Assembly: GCF_001423905.1 (NCBI RefSeq)
Contig: NZ_LMPQ01000009.1
Location: forward strand, 62,001 to 126,000
Length of the DNA: 64,000 nucleotides
Direction of reading: 5' to 3'
From: Frigoribacterium sp. Leaf186
GTDB lineage: Bacteria; Actinomycetota; Actinomycetes; Actinomycetales; Microbacteriaceae
The notes under the pieces were generated by a model, which was not told where the DNA came from, did not search any database, and saw nothing but the letters and a program-made list of their open reading frames with translations. A program made the position numbers and the translations under genes. Shown here in pieces: positions 23,738 through 32,505 of the stretch. Position 1 is the stretch's first letter. Each line of letters begins with the position of its first letter.

Positions 23738-24621
23738 CCGTCATCGAGACACCCACCGCCCAGGGGGCCGGCCTCGGCTCGGCCCGGGGTCGGGTCTGGC
23801 GGGGGCTGCGGCGCAACCGGCTCGGCATCGCGGGCGGCGTGATGCTGCTCGTCGTCCTGGTCGCCGGGCTCGCCGCGCCGCTGCTCGCGCCCTACGACCC
23901 GACCCGGGTGAACTTCGAGCTGCCGTTCCAGGTGCCCGGCACGGTCGGCTACCTGCTCGGCACCGACGACCTCGGCCGCGACATCCTCTCGCGGACCGTC
24001 TACGGCATCCGCGTCTCGCTGCAGGTGGGCGTGCTCTCGGTGCTGCTGGCCGTGGTGGTTGGCACGCCGCTCGGCCTGCTGGCCGGCTACTGGCGCTGGC
24101 TCGACGGCGTCATCTCGCGCCTCACCGACGTCATGCTGGCGTTCCCGTTCCTGATCATCGCCGTGGCGCTCGCCGCGATCAGCGGCCCGAGCCTGACGAA
24201 CGCCGTGGTCGCCCTCGGCATCGCGCAGGTGCCGACGATGATCCGCGTGGTGCGCGGTGAGACGCTGCGCATCAAGTCGACCGACTTCGTGCTCGCCGCG
24301 ACGACGATGGACGCCACCGGCCTGCGCGTGATCTTCCAGCACGTGCTGCCGAACTGCGTCTCGGCGATCATCGTGCAGGCGACGGTCATCATGCCGGTCG
24401 CCGTCATCGGCGAGGCCCTGCTGTCGTTCCTGGGGCTGGGCATCCAGCCGCCGACGGCCAGTCTGGGCATCATGCTGAGCGACGCGCAGCAGTACCTGGC
24501 GAAGGCGCCGTTCGCGGCCGTCGTGCCGGGGCTCGCGATCGCCGTGATCTGCCTCGGCTTCAACCTGTTCGGCGACGCCCTGCGCGACGCCCTCGACCCC
24601 ACCGCCAGCGACCGGAAGTGA
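23734..24621 (+). CDS. ABC transporter permease, DppC type
   Basis: A 295-residue permease from GTG 23734, which is preceded by GTAGGAGGCGCATC and overlaps the preceding stop. The N-terminal LRRNRLGIAGGVMLLVVLVAGLAAPLLAPYDP and the following GTDDLGRDILSRTVYGIRVSL are standard DppC. The docking loop is FVLAATTMDATGLRVIFQHVLPNC. Partner of the DppB-type protein in the same operon. Confidence 0.95.
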   Translation: MTVIETPTAQGAGLGSARGRVWRGLRRNRLGIAGGVMLLVVLVAGLAAPLLAPYDPTRVNFELPFQVPGTVGYLLGTDDLGRDILSRTVYGIRVSLQVGVLSVLLAVVVGTPLGLLAGYWRWLDGVISRLTDVMLAFPFLIIAVALAAISGPSLTNAVVALGIAQVPTMIRVVRGETLRIKSTDFVLAATTMDATGLRVIFQHVLPNCVSAIIVQATVIMPVAVIGEALLSFLGLGIQPPTASLGIMLSDAQQYLAKAPFAAVVPGLAIAVICLGFNLFGDALRDALDPTASDRK

Positions 24622-24628
24622 ACCCCTC

Positions 24629-26572
24629 GTGAGCTACACCACCCCCGACGAGTTCGTCACCCGCCCCGACCTGCGGGGCACCTTCGGCATGACGTCGTCG
24701 ACCCACTGGCTGGCGACGGCCTCGGCGCAGTCGGTGCTCGAGCGTGGCGGCAACGCCTTCGACGCCGCGGTCGCCGGAGCCTTCGTGCTGCACGTCGTCG
24801 AGCCCCACCTCAACGGCCCCGGGGGCGACCTCACCGCGATCTACGCCACCGCCGAGGCGCCCGACGCCCCGACGGTGCTCGTCGGGCAGGGGCCCGCCCC
24901 CGCCGCGGCAACGCGCGAGCACTACGTGGCCGAGGGCCTCGAGCTCGTCCCCGGCTCGGGAGCCCTGGCCGCCGCCGTCCCCGGTGCCGTCGACGCCTGG
25001 CTGAAGCTGCTGGCCGAGCACGGCACCTGGTCGCTCGCCGACGTGCTCGCGTACGCGATCGGCTACGCGCGCGACGGCCACCCGATCGTGGCGCGCGTGG
25101 CCTCGACCATCGAGACCGTGGCCGACCTGTTCACCGAGCACTGGCCGACGTCGGCCGCGCAGTGGATGCCGGGCGGCGAGGTGCCCCGCGAGGGCGACCT
25201 GCTGACCAACCCGGCCTACGCGGCCGTCCTCGACGAGCTGGTCGCGGCCGGCGAGGCCCTCGGCCCCGACACCACCCGTGAGGCGAAGATCGAGGAGGCG
25301 CGGGTCGAGTGGGGCAGCGGACACGTCGCGCAGGCGATCGACGCGTTCGTCCGCACTCCGCACCGTCACTCGTCGGGCACCGACCACGCGGGTGTCATCA
25401 CGGCCGCCGACCTCGCCGCCTTCCGGGCGACGACCGAGCCCGCGACCACCGTCGAGTTCCGGGGTCACACCGTCGCCAAGACCGGCGCCTGGGGCCAGGG
25501 TCCGGCCCTGCTGCAGGTGCTGGCGCTGCTCGAGCCGCTCGACGACGACCTGCTCGACCCGTCGACCGCCGACGGCGCGCACACGATCGTCGAGGCGCAG
25601 AAGCTCGCGATGGCCGACCGCGAGGCCTGGTACGGCCCGGGCGACGTGCCGCTCGACACCCTGCTGTCGGCCGCCTACGCCGACGAGCGGCGCGCGTCGA
25701 TCGGCGAGCGGGCCTCGCACGAGCTGCGTCCCGGCGACGTCCCCGGCCGCGAGCCGTACGCCCTGCCGACGATGCGCACCGAGTACCTGCCGCCCGCCCT
25801 CAGCGAGGCGCCCGCCGGCGTCGGCGAGCCCACGGTCGCCGCCCCGAGCGCGTCGGGCACCCCGAGCACCCCGACCGCGTCCACCGCCGCGGCCACCGCG
25901 CCCGCCGAGGACGCCCCGCCCACCGGCACCGCGCCTCCTGCCGACCGCCTGGCCGAGCCGTTCACCGAGCCGACCGGCGAGACCCGCGGCGACACGTGCC
26001 ACCTCGACGTGGTCGACCGCTGGGGCAACGTCGTCTCGGCGACGCCGTCGGGCGGCTGGCTGCAGTCGTCGCCGACGATCCCCGAGCTGGGCTTCTGCCT
26101 CGGCAGCCGCCTGCAGATGTCGTGGCTCGACGAGGGCACGGCGTCGACGCTCGAACCCGGCACCCGCCCGCGTACGACGTTGACCCCGACCCTCGTGCTG
26201 AAGGACGGTCAGCCCGTGGTCGCCCTCGGCTCGCCCGGCGGCGACCAGCAGGACCAGTGGCAGCTGCTCTACCTGCTGCGCACGATCGTCGGCGGCTACA
26301 CGCCGCAGCAGGCGATCGACGCCCCGGCCCTGCACACCACGTCGTTCCCCGGCAGCTTCTGGCCCCGCACCTGGACGCCCGGCGGCGTCGTGGTCGAGGA
26401 CCGCCTGGGCGACGACGTCATCGACGCCCTGGTCGCCCGCGGCCACGTCGTCACCCGCGCCGGCGACTGGTCGCTCGGCCGGCTGTCGAGCGTGTCGCGA
26501 GACCCCGAGACCGGCGTGCTCTCCGCCGCCGCCAACCCCCGAGGAGCCCAGGCCTATGCCGCAGGACGTTGA
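24629..26572 (+). CDS. Gamma-glutamyltransferase family protein
   Basis: A 647-residue Ntn-hydrolase of the gamma-glutamyltransferase family, which hydrolyses or transfers gamma-glutamyl groups. Large-subunit features: MTSSTHWLATASAQSVLERGGNAFDAAVA and PHLNGPGGDLTAIY. The self-cleaving nucleophile Thr is in ETRGDTCHLDVVDRWGNVVSATPSGG (~residue 454), and the small subunit ends with LGSPGGDQQ and AIDAPALHTTSF. Just before the nucleophile is an unusual ~55-residue Ala/Pro/Thr/Ser insertion (~395-450). No signal peptide is seen, unlike E. coli Ggt, so it may act in the cytoplasm on imported peptides. It starts at GTG 24629, seven bases after dppC, and overlaps the ATPase gene by 17 bases. Confidence 0.92.
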   Translation: MSYTTPDEFVTRPDLRGTFGMTSSTHWLATASAQSVLERGGNAFDAAVAGAFVLHVVEPHLNGPGGDLTAIYATAEAPDAPTVLVGQGPAPAAATREHYVAEGLELVPGSGALAAAVPGAVDAWLKLLAEHGTWSLADVLAYAIGYARDGHPIVARVASTIETVADLFTEHWPTSAAQWMPGGEVPREGDLLTNPAYAAVLDELVAAGEALGPDTTREAKIEEARVEWGSGHVAQAIDAFVRTPHRHSSGTDHAGVITAADLAAFRATTEPATTVEFRGHTVAKTGAWGQGPALLQVLALLEPLDDDLLDPSTADGAHTIVEAQKLAMADREAWYGPGDVPLDTLLSAAYADERRASIGERASHELRPGDVPGREPYALPTMRTEYLPPALSEAPAGVGEPTVAAPSASGTPSTPTASTAAATAPAEDAPPTGTAPPADRLAEPFTEPTGETRGDTCHLDVVDRWGNVVSATPSGGWLQSSPTIPELGFCLGSRLQMSWLDEGTASTLEPGTRPRTTLTPTLVLKDGQPVVALGSPGGDQQDQWQLLYLLRTIVGGYTPQQAIDAPALHTTSFPGSFWPRTWTPGGVVVEDRLGDDVIDALVARGHVVTRAGDWSLGRLSSVSRDPETGVLSAAANPRGAQAYAAGR

Positions 26573-28220
26573 GAACACGACCCCACCGCTGCTGAGCGTG
26601 CGCGACCTGCGCGTCTCGTTCGGCGACACCCCCGCCGTGCACGGCGTCGACCTCGACGTCCGGCCCGGCGAACGGGTCGCGATCGTCGGCCAGTCCGGTT
26701 CGGGCAAGTCGACGGTGGTCGCGGCGATCCTGCGGCTGCTGCCCGGTGCCGGCCACATCACGGGCGGCACGATCGTGCTCGCCGGGCCCGACGGTGGTTC
26801 CCTCGACCTGGCGCAGGCGTCCGAGGCGCCGATGCGCCAGGTGCGCGGCGCCCGCATCGGCCTCGTGCCGCAGGACCCCTCGACGAACCTCAACCCGTCG
26901 ATGAAGGTCGGTGCGCAGATCGCCGACGCCCTGCGCACCCACGGCCTGCGGGGCCACGACGAGGTGCAGCGCCGCGTCGTCGCCCTGATGACCGAGGCGG
27001 GCATCCCCGAGGCCGCGCGTCGGGCGGGGCAGTTCCCGCACGAGTTCTCGGGCGGCATGCGCCAGCGCGTGCTCATCGCGATCGCCCTGGCCCGTGAGCC
27101 CCAGCTGCTGATCGCCGACGAGCCGACCAGTGCGCTCGACGTGACGGTGCAGCGGCAGATCCTGAACCACCTGCAGACGCTCGTCGAGAGCCGGGGCACG
27201 TCGCTGCTGTTCATCACGCACGACCTCGGGCTCGCCGCCGACCGCACCGACCGCATCGTCGTGATGCTCGAGGGCCGCGTCGTCGAGCAGGGCACGCCCG
27301 AGCAGATCCTGCGTCGCCCGCAGCACGAGTACACGAAGCGCCTGGTCGCGGCCGCGCCGACGCTGGCCTCGGCCACCGCGTTGCGTCGCGGCGAGGCCGT
27401 GCTCGAGACGGCGACGGACGCCGAGGAGGCGCGGGTCGACCCGATCCTGACCGTCACCGACCTGGTCAAGGAGTTCCGCCTCCGGGGTCGCCGTGGCGAG
27501 CAGGTGCGCGCCGTCGACCACGTCTCGTTCGAGGTGCCGCGCGGCACGACGACCGCGATCGTGGGCGAGTCCGGCTCGGGCAAGACGACCGTCGCCCGCA
27601 TCGTGCTCGGCCTCGAGTCGGCCACGAGCGGGTCGGCCCTGATCGACGGCGAGAGCATCACGGCGAGCCGTGGTGCCTCACGTCGGGCGTTGCGGCGTCG
27701 GGTGCAGCCGGTCTTCCAGGACCCCTACGGCTCGCTCGACCCGTCGTACAGCGTCGAGCGGTTGGTCGACGAGCCGCTGCGCATCTTCGGCGTCGGCGAC
27801 CGCGCCTCCCGTCGGCAGCGCGTCGCCGAGCTGCTCGACCAGGTGGCCCTGCCGCGCTCGGTCGCGCAGAGCCGGCCGAACGAACTGTCGGGCGGGCAGC
27901 GGCAGCGCGTGGCGATCGCCCGGGCGCTCGCCCTCGAGCCCGAGCTGCTGATCTGCGACGAGGCCGTCTCGGCCCTCGACGTGCTCGTGCAGGAGCAGAT
28001 CCTCGAGCTGCTCGGCGACCTGCAGCGACGACTCGGCCTGAGCTACCTGTTCATCACCCACGACCTCGCGGTCGTGCGGCAGATCGCCCACGACGTGGTG
28101 GTGATGCGCAAGGGTGCCGTGGTCGAGCGGGGTAGCGTCGACGACATCTTCCTGTCGCCCCGTGCCGAGTACACGACCGAACTGTTGGGAGCCATCCCCG
28201 GTGCCAGCCTCGCCCTCTGA
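26556..28220 (+). CDS. Fused double ABC ATPase, DppD-DppF type
   Basis: A 554-residue protein with two complete ABC domains. Domain 1 (~10-265): Walker A GQSGSGKST, signature FSGGMRQRV, Walker B LLIADEPTSALD. Domain 2 (~295-550): Walker A GESGSGKTT, signature LSGGQRQRV, Walker B LLICDEAVSALD. The tails HEYTKRLVAAAP and AEYTTELLGAIPGASLAL are the family's C-terminal ends. It energises the DppBC-type permeases encoded upstream. The start overlaps the end of the gamma-glutamyltransferase gene, and its last 20 bases overlap the GntR gene, so the operon is continuous. Confidence 0.96.
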   Translation: MPQDVENTTPPLLSVRDLRVSFGDTPAVHGVDLDVRPGERVAIVGQSGSGKSTVVAAILRLLPGAGHITGGTIVLAGPDGGSLDLAQASEAPMRQVRGARIGLVPQDPSTNLNPSMKVGAQIADALRTHGLRGHDEVQRRVVALMTEAGIPEAARRAGQFPHEFSGGMRQRVLIAIALAREPQLLIADEPTSALDVTVQRQILNHLQTLVESRGTSLLFITHDLGLAADRTDRIVVMLEGRVVEQGTPEQILRRPQHEYTKRLVAAAPTLASATALRRGEAVLETATDAEEARVDPILTVTDLVKEFRLRGRRGEQVRAVDHVSFEVPRGTTTAIVGESGSGKTTVARIVLGLESATSGSALIDGESITASRGASRRALRRRVQPVFQDPYGSLDPSYSVERLVDEPLRIFGVGDRASRRQRVAELLDQVALPRSVAQSRPNELSGGQRQRVAIARALALEPELLICDEAVSALDVLVQEQILELLGDLQRRLGLSYLFITHDLAVVRQIAHDVVVMRKGAVVERGSVDDIFLSPRAEYTTELLGAIPGASLAL

Positions 28221-28977
28221 GGGCACGCCCCCCGTCGTGCTCGTCGACGCCCTCCGCCGAGAGATCGTCGACGGCCGCCTCGTGCCGGGCACCCGCATCA
28301 CCGAGGCGTCGGTCGCCCGCCGTCACGGGGTCTCGCGGGTGCCGGTGCGCGAGGCGCTGCGCGCGCTCGAGGCCGAGGGCTTCGTCGTGTCGACGCCGAA
28401 CGTGGGCAGTCGGGTCGCGGCGATCCCGGTCGACGAGGCCGACGACCTCTTCGCGGTGCGCGAGGCGCTCGAGATCTCGACCGCGCGGCGGGCCGCACTG
28501 CGGGCCCGCGAGCTGTTCGGCGAGCCCAGCCCGCCCGAGGACTGGTGGCGCACCCGCCGCGAGCTCGGACAGCTGCTCGACGACGGTGACGAGGCCGTCG
28601 AGGCGGGCGACCTCGACCGGCTGGTCGAGCTCAACGACCGGTTCCACGTCGGCGTCGCGCGCCTGAGCGGCAGCGCCACGCTCGGCACCCTGCTGCGCCA
28701 GCTCTCGAACAAGATCGAGTGGCTCTACGCCCTCGACACGTTCTCGCGCGGCAAGCGGCTGTGGCCCGACCACCGCCGCATCCTCGCGGCGATCGACGCG
28801 GGCGACGAGGCGGCGGCCGCCGAGCTGATGGGCTGGCACGTCCGCGAGTCGCGCATCGGGTTCCTCGCCCGCACCGAACCCGCCGACCGCGTGGCCGACC
28901 TGCGGGCCACCCCGCCCGCCCTGCCGCCGACGATCGCGGCGTCGGCCAGCACGGCGCCGGCGTCCTCGACGACCTGA
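28201..28977 (+). CDS. GntR-family regulator (FadR subfamily)
   Basis: A 258-residue repressor. The winged helix reads LVDALRREIVDGRLVPGTRITEASVARRHGVSRVPVREALRALEAEG, and the all-helical FCD effector domain follows with DDLFAVREALEISTARRAA, LNDRFHVGVARLSG and DHRRILAAIDAGDEAAAAELMGWHV; the His/Asp pattern suggests a metal-bound carboxylate or amino-acid ligand. It is last in the peptide/gamma-glutamyl operon and probably controls it from the sites at 20980-21022. GTG 28201 is chosen as it lies within the end of the ATPase gene and gives a normal N-terminus. Confidence 0.88.
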   Translation: MPASPSEGTPPVVLVDALRREIVDGRLVPGTRITEASVARRHGVSRVPVREALRALEAEGFVVSTPNVGSRVAAIPVDEADDLFAVREALEISTARRAALRARELFGEPSPPEDWWRTRRELGQLLDDGDEAVEAGDLDRLVELNDRFHVGVARLSGSATLGTLLRQLSNKIEWLYALDTFSRGKRLWPDHRRILAAIDAGDEAAAAELMGWHVRESRIGFLARTEPADRVADLRATPPALPPTIAASASTAPASSTT

Positions 28978-29172
28978 CCCGCGCCTCCCCGGCTCGCCGC
29001 CGGTCGTCGATCGAGGCCGTTGGAGCCCGGGCGTGCACGGGCTGCACGTTCTCAGGTGACGGGCGGCGTCGCTGCTTACTGTTCTCGGTCATGGACGAAC
29101 CTCCCTCTCACATGCCCTGGCCTCTCCCGCGCCTGACCGCTCGTGCGGTCGTCACAGACGGGGAGGGGCGAC

Positions 29173-30555
29173 ATGAATGAGTGGGTCATGGTCGGCATCG
29201 GCCTCGTGCTCACCGTCGGCACCGGCTTCTTCGTCGCGTCCGAGTTCTCGCTGGTCAACCTCGACCGGAGCGAGCTGGAGGCGCGGCGCGACCGGGGCGA
29301 GAAACGCCTCGGTCCCACGATCGGTGCGTTGCGCATCACCTCGACGCACCTCTCGGGTGCGCAGCTCGGCATCACGCTCACCACGCTGCTGACCGGGTAC
29401 ACCTTCGAGCCGGCCATCAGCTCGCTGCTGAGCGGCCCGCTCGACGCCGTGGGCGTGCCCGCCGGGGCCGTGCCGGTCGTGGGCAGCGTCGCGGGCATCG
29501 TGCTCGCCACCCTCTTCTCGATGGTGGTCGGCGAGCTCGTGCCGAAGAACTTCGCCCTCGCGCTGCCCCTGGCCACGGCCAAGGCCGTCGTCCCGTTCCA
29601 GGTGGTGTTCACGACGGTGTTCAAGCCGCTCATCGTGCTGTTCAACGACACGGCCAACGCCGCCATCCGCGCGATGGGCATCGAGCCGAAGGAAGAACTG
29701 TCGGGGGCCCGCTCGGCCGAAGAGCTCAGTTCGCTCGTGCGTCGGTCGGCGCTCGAGGGCCGGCTCGACCAGGACCACGCGACCCTGCTCGGCCGCACCC
29801 TGCGCTTCTCGCAGCACGACGCCTCCGAGGTGATGACCCCTCGCGTCCGCATGACGACCGTCGCCGCGACCGGCACGGCCGCCGACGTCGTCGAGGCCGC
29901 CCTCGCCTCGGGGTTCTCGAGGTTCCCGGTGATCGGCGACGACAGCGACGACATCGTCGGCGTCGTGCACGTGAAGCACGCGTTCGCCGTCCCGCTCGCC
30001 GAGCGCGCCTCCGTCGGCTCGACCTCGCTGATGCAGGAGGCGCGGTTCGTGCCCGAGAGCATGGGCACCGACTCGCTGCTCGGCCTGCTGCGCCACGGCG
30101 GCCTGCAGCTCGCGGTCGTCCGTGACGAGTTCGGCGGGACCGCCGGGCTCGTCACCCTCGAGGACGTCGTCGAAGAGCTCGTCGGCGAGCTCGAGGACGA
30201 GCACGACCGCGCCCGCGTGGGCATCGTGCGCCAGGCCGGCACCGTGCTCTTCGACGGTGCCCTGCGGCCCGACGAACTGGCCGACCGGGCGGGCATCCGC
30301 GTTCCCGACGACGGCGACTACGAGACCGTCGCCGGCTTCGTCATCGACCGGCTCGACCGACTGCCCGAGGTCGGCGACGAGGTCGCCCTCGAGAGCGGCA
30401 GCGGCAGCCTGCGGGTCGAGCGCGTCGCGCAGGGGCGCCTCGAGCGCCTGCGCTTCGTCCCGGCGCCCGACCCCGCGGGCGGCCTCGACGCCGTCGCGCC
30501 CACCACCGAGCACGACCGCGTGGTCGCCTCACTGAGAGAAGGGGTCACCCGATGA
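29173..30555 (+). CDS. CNNM/HlyC-CorC family membrane protein (1)
   Basis: A 460-residue protein of the CNNM transporter family, implicated in Mg/Co ion handling. Residues ~1-200 form the DUF21 membrane domain (GTGFFVASEFSLVNLDRSELEARRDRG; LSGAQLGITLTTLLTGYTFEP; VVGELVPKNFALALP). Then two CBS domains (SEVMTPRVRMTTV...; VVRDEFGGTAGLVTLEDVVEELVGEL) and a CorC/HlyC C-terminal domain (~370-440). ATG 29173 follows GGGAGGGGCGAC. It overlaps the second CNNM gene (ATGA), so they form a pair that may work as a heteromer. Confidence 0.93.
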   Translation: MNEWVMVGIGLVLTVGTGFFVASEFSLVNLDRSELEARRDRGEKRLGPTIGALRITSTHLSGAQLGITLTTLLTGYTFEPAISSLLSGPLDAVGVPAGAVPVVGSVAGIVLATLFSMVVGELVPKNFALALPLATAKAVVPFQVVFTTVFKPLIVLFNDTANAAIRAMGIEPKEELSGARSAEELSSLVRRSALEGRLDQDHATLLGRTLRFSQHDASEVMTPRVRMTTVAATGTAADVVEAALASGFSRFPVIGDDSDDIVGVVHVKHAFAVPLAERASVGSTSLMQEARFVPESMGTDSLLGLLRHGGLQLAVVRDEFGGTAGLVTLEDVVEELVGELEDEHDRARVGIVRQAGTVLFDGALRPDELADRAGIRVPDDGDYETVAGFVIDRLDRLPEVGDEVALESGSGSLRVERVAQGRLERLRFVPAPDPAGGLDAVAPTTEHDRVVASLREGVTR

Positions 30556-31592
30556 GCGAGTACCTGCCCGGCATCGTCTGGCTCGTCGTGCTGCTGGTCG
30601 TCAACGGGTTCTTCGTCGGCGCCGAGTTCGCCGTCATCTCGGCCCGCCGCTCGCAGATCGAGCCGCGTGCGGAGGCCGGCAGCAAGGCGGCGGCGAAGAC
30701 GCTCTGGGCGATGGAGCACGCGACGCTCATGCTGGCCACCAGCCAACTGGGCATCACCGTCTGCTCGCTCGTCATCTTGAACGTCTCGGAGCCGGCGATC
30801 CACCACCTGCTCGAGATCCCGCTCGGACTCACCAGCCTCTCGGCCGAGGCGATCGGCGTGGTCGCCTTCGTCGTGGCGCTCGTGCTCGTCACGTTCTTGC
30901 ACGTGGTCGTCGGCGAGATGATCCCGAAGAACCTGTCGTTCTCGGTGCCCGACCGGGCCGCGCTGATCCTGGCACCGCCGCTCGTCTTCGTGGCGACCGT
31001 CTTCAAGCCGGTCATCTGGTCGCTGAACGCCGTCGCCAACGGCGTGCTCAGGCTCTTCCGGGTCGAGCCGAAGGACGAGGCGACGAGCTCGTACACCCTC
31101 GACGAGGTCGCGACGATCGTGCTGCAGTCGACGCGAGAGGGCACCCTGACCGACTCGTCGGGCACCCTGTCGGCCGCGTTCGAGTTCACCACCCGCAAGG
31201 TGCGCGACGTCGAGGTGCCCCTCGACGAGATGGTGCACCTGGCACCGGGGTCGACCCCGGCGGACGTGCAGCGGGCCGTGGCGGCCCGGGGGTACTCGCG
31301 CTACGTGCTGACCGACGGCGAGGGTCAGCCCACCGGCTACCTGCACCTCAAGGACGTCATGGACCTCACCGACGACGAGTCGTTCGGGTCGCCCGTGCCC
31401 GAGAAGCGCATCCGTCGCCTCGGCGCGGTCGGCCGCGACACCGACCTCGAGGACGCCCTCGCCTCGATGCGCCGGGTCGGCGCCCACGTGGCCCGATCGG
31501 TCTCGCCCGACGGCGTCACCACCGGGGTGCTGTTCTTGGAGGACATCATCGAGGAGCTCGTCGGAGAGGTCGACGACGTCACCGTGACCTGA
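30552..31592 (+). CDS. CNNM/HlyC-CorC family membrane protein (2), lacking the CorC C-terminal domain
   Basis: A 346-residue partner of the previous gene. It has the DUF21 membrane domain (NGFFVGAEFAVISARRSQIEPRAE; TSQLGITVCSLVILNVSEP; VVGEMIPKNLSFSVPD) and a CBS pair (RKVRDVEVPLDEMVHL; GVTTGVLFLEDIIEELVGEV) but stops right after, so the CorC/HlyC domain present in gene 1 is missing. This long-plus-short pair in an overlapping arrangement is frequent in actinobacteria. It ends convergent to a GntR gene across a short hexanucleotide repeat. Confidence 0.92.
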   Translation: MSEYLPGIVWLVVLLVVNGFFVGAEFAVISARRSQIEPRAEAGSKAAAKTLWAMEHATLMLATSQLGITVCSLVILNVSEPAIHHLLEIPLGLTSLSAEAIGVVAFVVALVLVTFLHVVVGEMIPKNLSFSVPDRAALILAPPLVFVATVFKPVIWSLNAVANGVLRLFRVEPKDEATSSYTLDEVATIVLQSTREGTLTDSSGTLSAAFEFTTRKVRDVEVPLDEMVHLAPGSTPADVQRAVAARGYSRYVLTDGEGQPTGYLHLKDVMDLTDDESFGSPVPEKRIRRLGAVGRDTDLEDALASMRRVGAHVARSVSPDGVTTGVLFLEDIIEELVGEVDDVTVT

Positions 31593-31598
31593 TCGACG

Positions 31599-31628
31599 GT
31601 GCCGGTGCCGGTGCCGGTGCCGGTGCCG
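31599..31628. repeat. Hexanucleotide microsatellite (GGTGCC)5
   Basis: Five perfect tandem GGTGCC units fill the gap between the convergent CNNM and GntR genes. Such repeats can change copy number by slippage; here it is non-coding. Confidence 0.9.
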
Positions 31629-31630
31629 TC

Positions 31631-32290
31631 TCAGGTGAGGGTGTGCGGGCCGGGCAGGGCGTGCAGCTCGGCCGCTGCCGCCTCGGCCGCGACCGGGTCG
31701 CCCGCCTCGGTCGCCCGGCGGAGGGCCACGAAGGACGTGGCCATCGAGTCCCAGTGCAGCACCTGCACGATGTTCGGCACCCGCAGCTTGTAGGCGAGGC
31801 CGTCGGTGACGTCGGAGCAGACCTTGACGAGGGCCGGGTTGCCGCAGTGCTCGACGTAGGTCGAGAACAGGGCGACGGCGTGGGCGTTGAGGGCCGGGCC
31901 GTCCTCGCGGGCGAGGTCGTCGAGGCAGACGTCGATCGCCCGCACGATGTCGTCCGTGACCTCGGGCGTCAGGTTCGGCACGGCGAGACGGACGGCACCC
32001 GCGAAGAGCACGCCCAGGGTCTGCACCGCCTCGACGGCCTCTTCGGCCTTGGGGGTGGCGACCTTCGTGTAGCGGTTCGGGGCCATCTCGACGAGCCCGG
32101 CACGGACGAGGTCACCGAGGGCCTCTCGGATGGGGGTGCGTGAGACCTGCAGCCAGGCGATCAGCTCGTCGTCGTGCAGTCGCTCGCCCGGCTCGAGCGT
32201 GCCGTCGATGATCGCGTCACGGATGCGGCTGCGGACCGTGTCGCGCAAGAGCTGCCGCTCGGCGGCTGGGGGAGAGACGGGGATCGGCAT
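31631..32290 (-). CDS. GntR-family regulator (FCD domain)
   Basis: A 219-residue regulator with winged helix LRDTVRSRIRDAIIDGTLEPGERLHDDELIAWLQVSRTPIREALGDLVRAGLV and an FCD effector domain (VEAVQTLGVLFAGAVRLAVP; STYVEHCGNPALV). The metal-binding Asp/His pattern of FCD is incomplete to the eye. It lies alone between convergent CNNM genes and the glpD terminator; its target is unknown. Just upstream, GACATACTAATACGTTTTCG (32326-32345) is a low-GC spot that may hold its promoter and operator. Confidence 0.9.
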   Translation of the reverse strand: MPIPVSPPAAERQLLRDTVRSRIRDAIIDGTLEPGERLHDDELIAWLQVSRTPIREALGDLVRAGLVEMAPNRYTKVATPKAEEAVEAVQTLGVLFAGAVRLAVPNLTPEVTDDIVRAIDVCLDDLAREDGPALNAHAVALFSTYVEHCGNPALVKVCSDVTDGLAYKLRVPNIVQVLHWDSMATSFVALRRATEAGDPVAAEAAAAELHALPGPHTLT

Positions 32291-32451
32291 GCGGCCTCCT
32301 GGTGGTCTGGGGCGGGGTGCCCAGCCGACATACTAATACGTTTTCGGCTTTCGTTGCCCGATGGGCAGCGACAGTGGAATGTCAATTCTGCCTCCCGGCA
32401 GCCAGGAGGGCGAGCCAGGGGGGGCGAGCCAGGTCGACGAAGCCGGGGCGA

Positions 32452-32487
32452 CGAAGCCCCGCCCCTCGGTGGAGGGGCGGGGCTTCG
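32452..32487 (-). terminator. Strong hairpin terminator after glpD
   Basis: CGAAGCCCCGCCCCTC (32452-32467) pairs perfectly with 32472-32487 around a GGTG loop, 18 bases after the glpD stop. No T-run, but a 16-bp GC stem. Confidence 0.8.
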
Positions 32488-32505
32488 GGGCTCGGGTCGG
32501 CGTCG

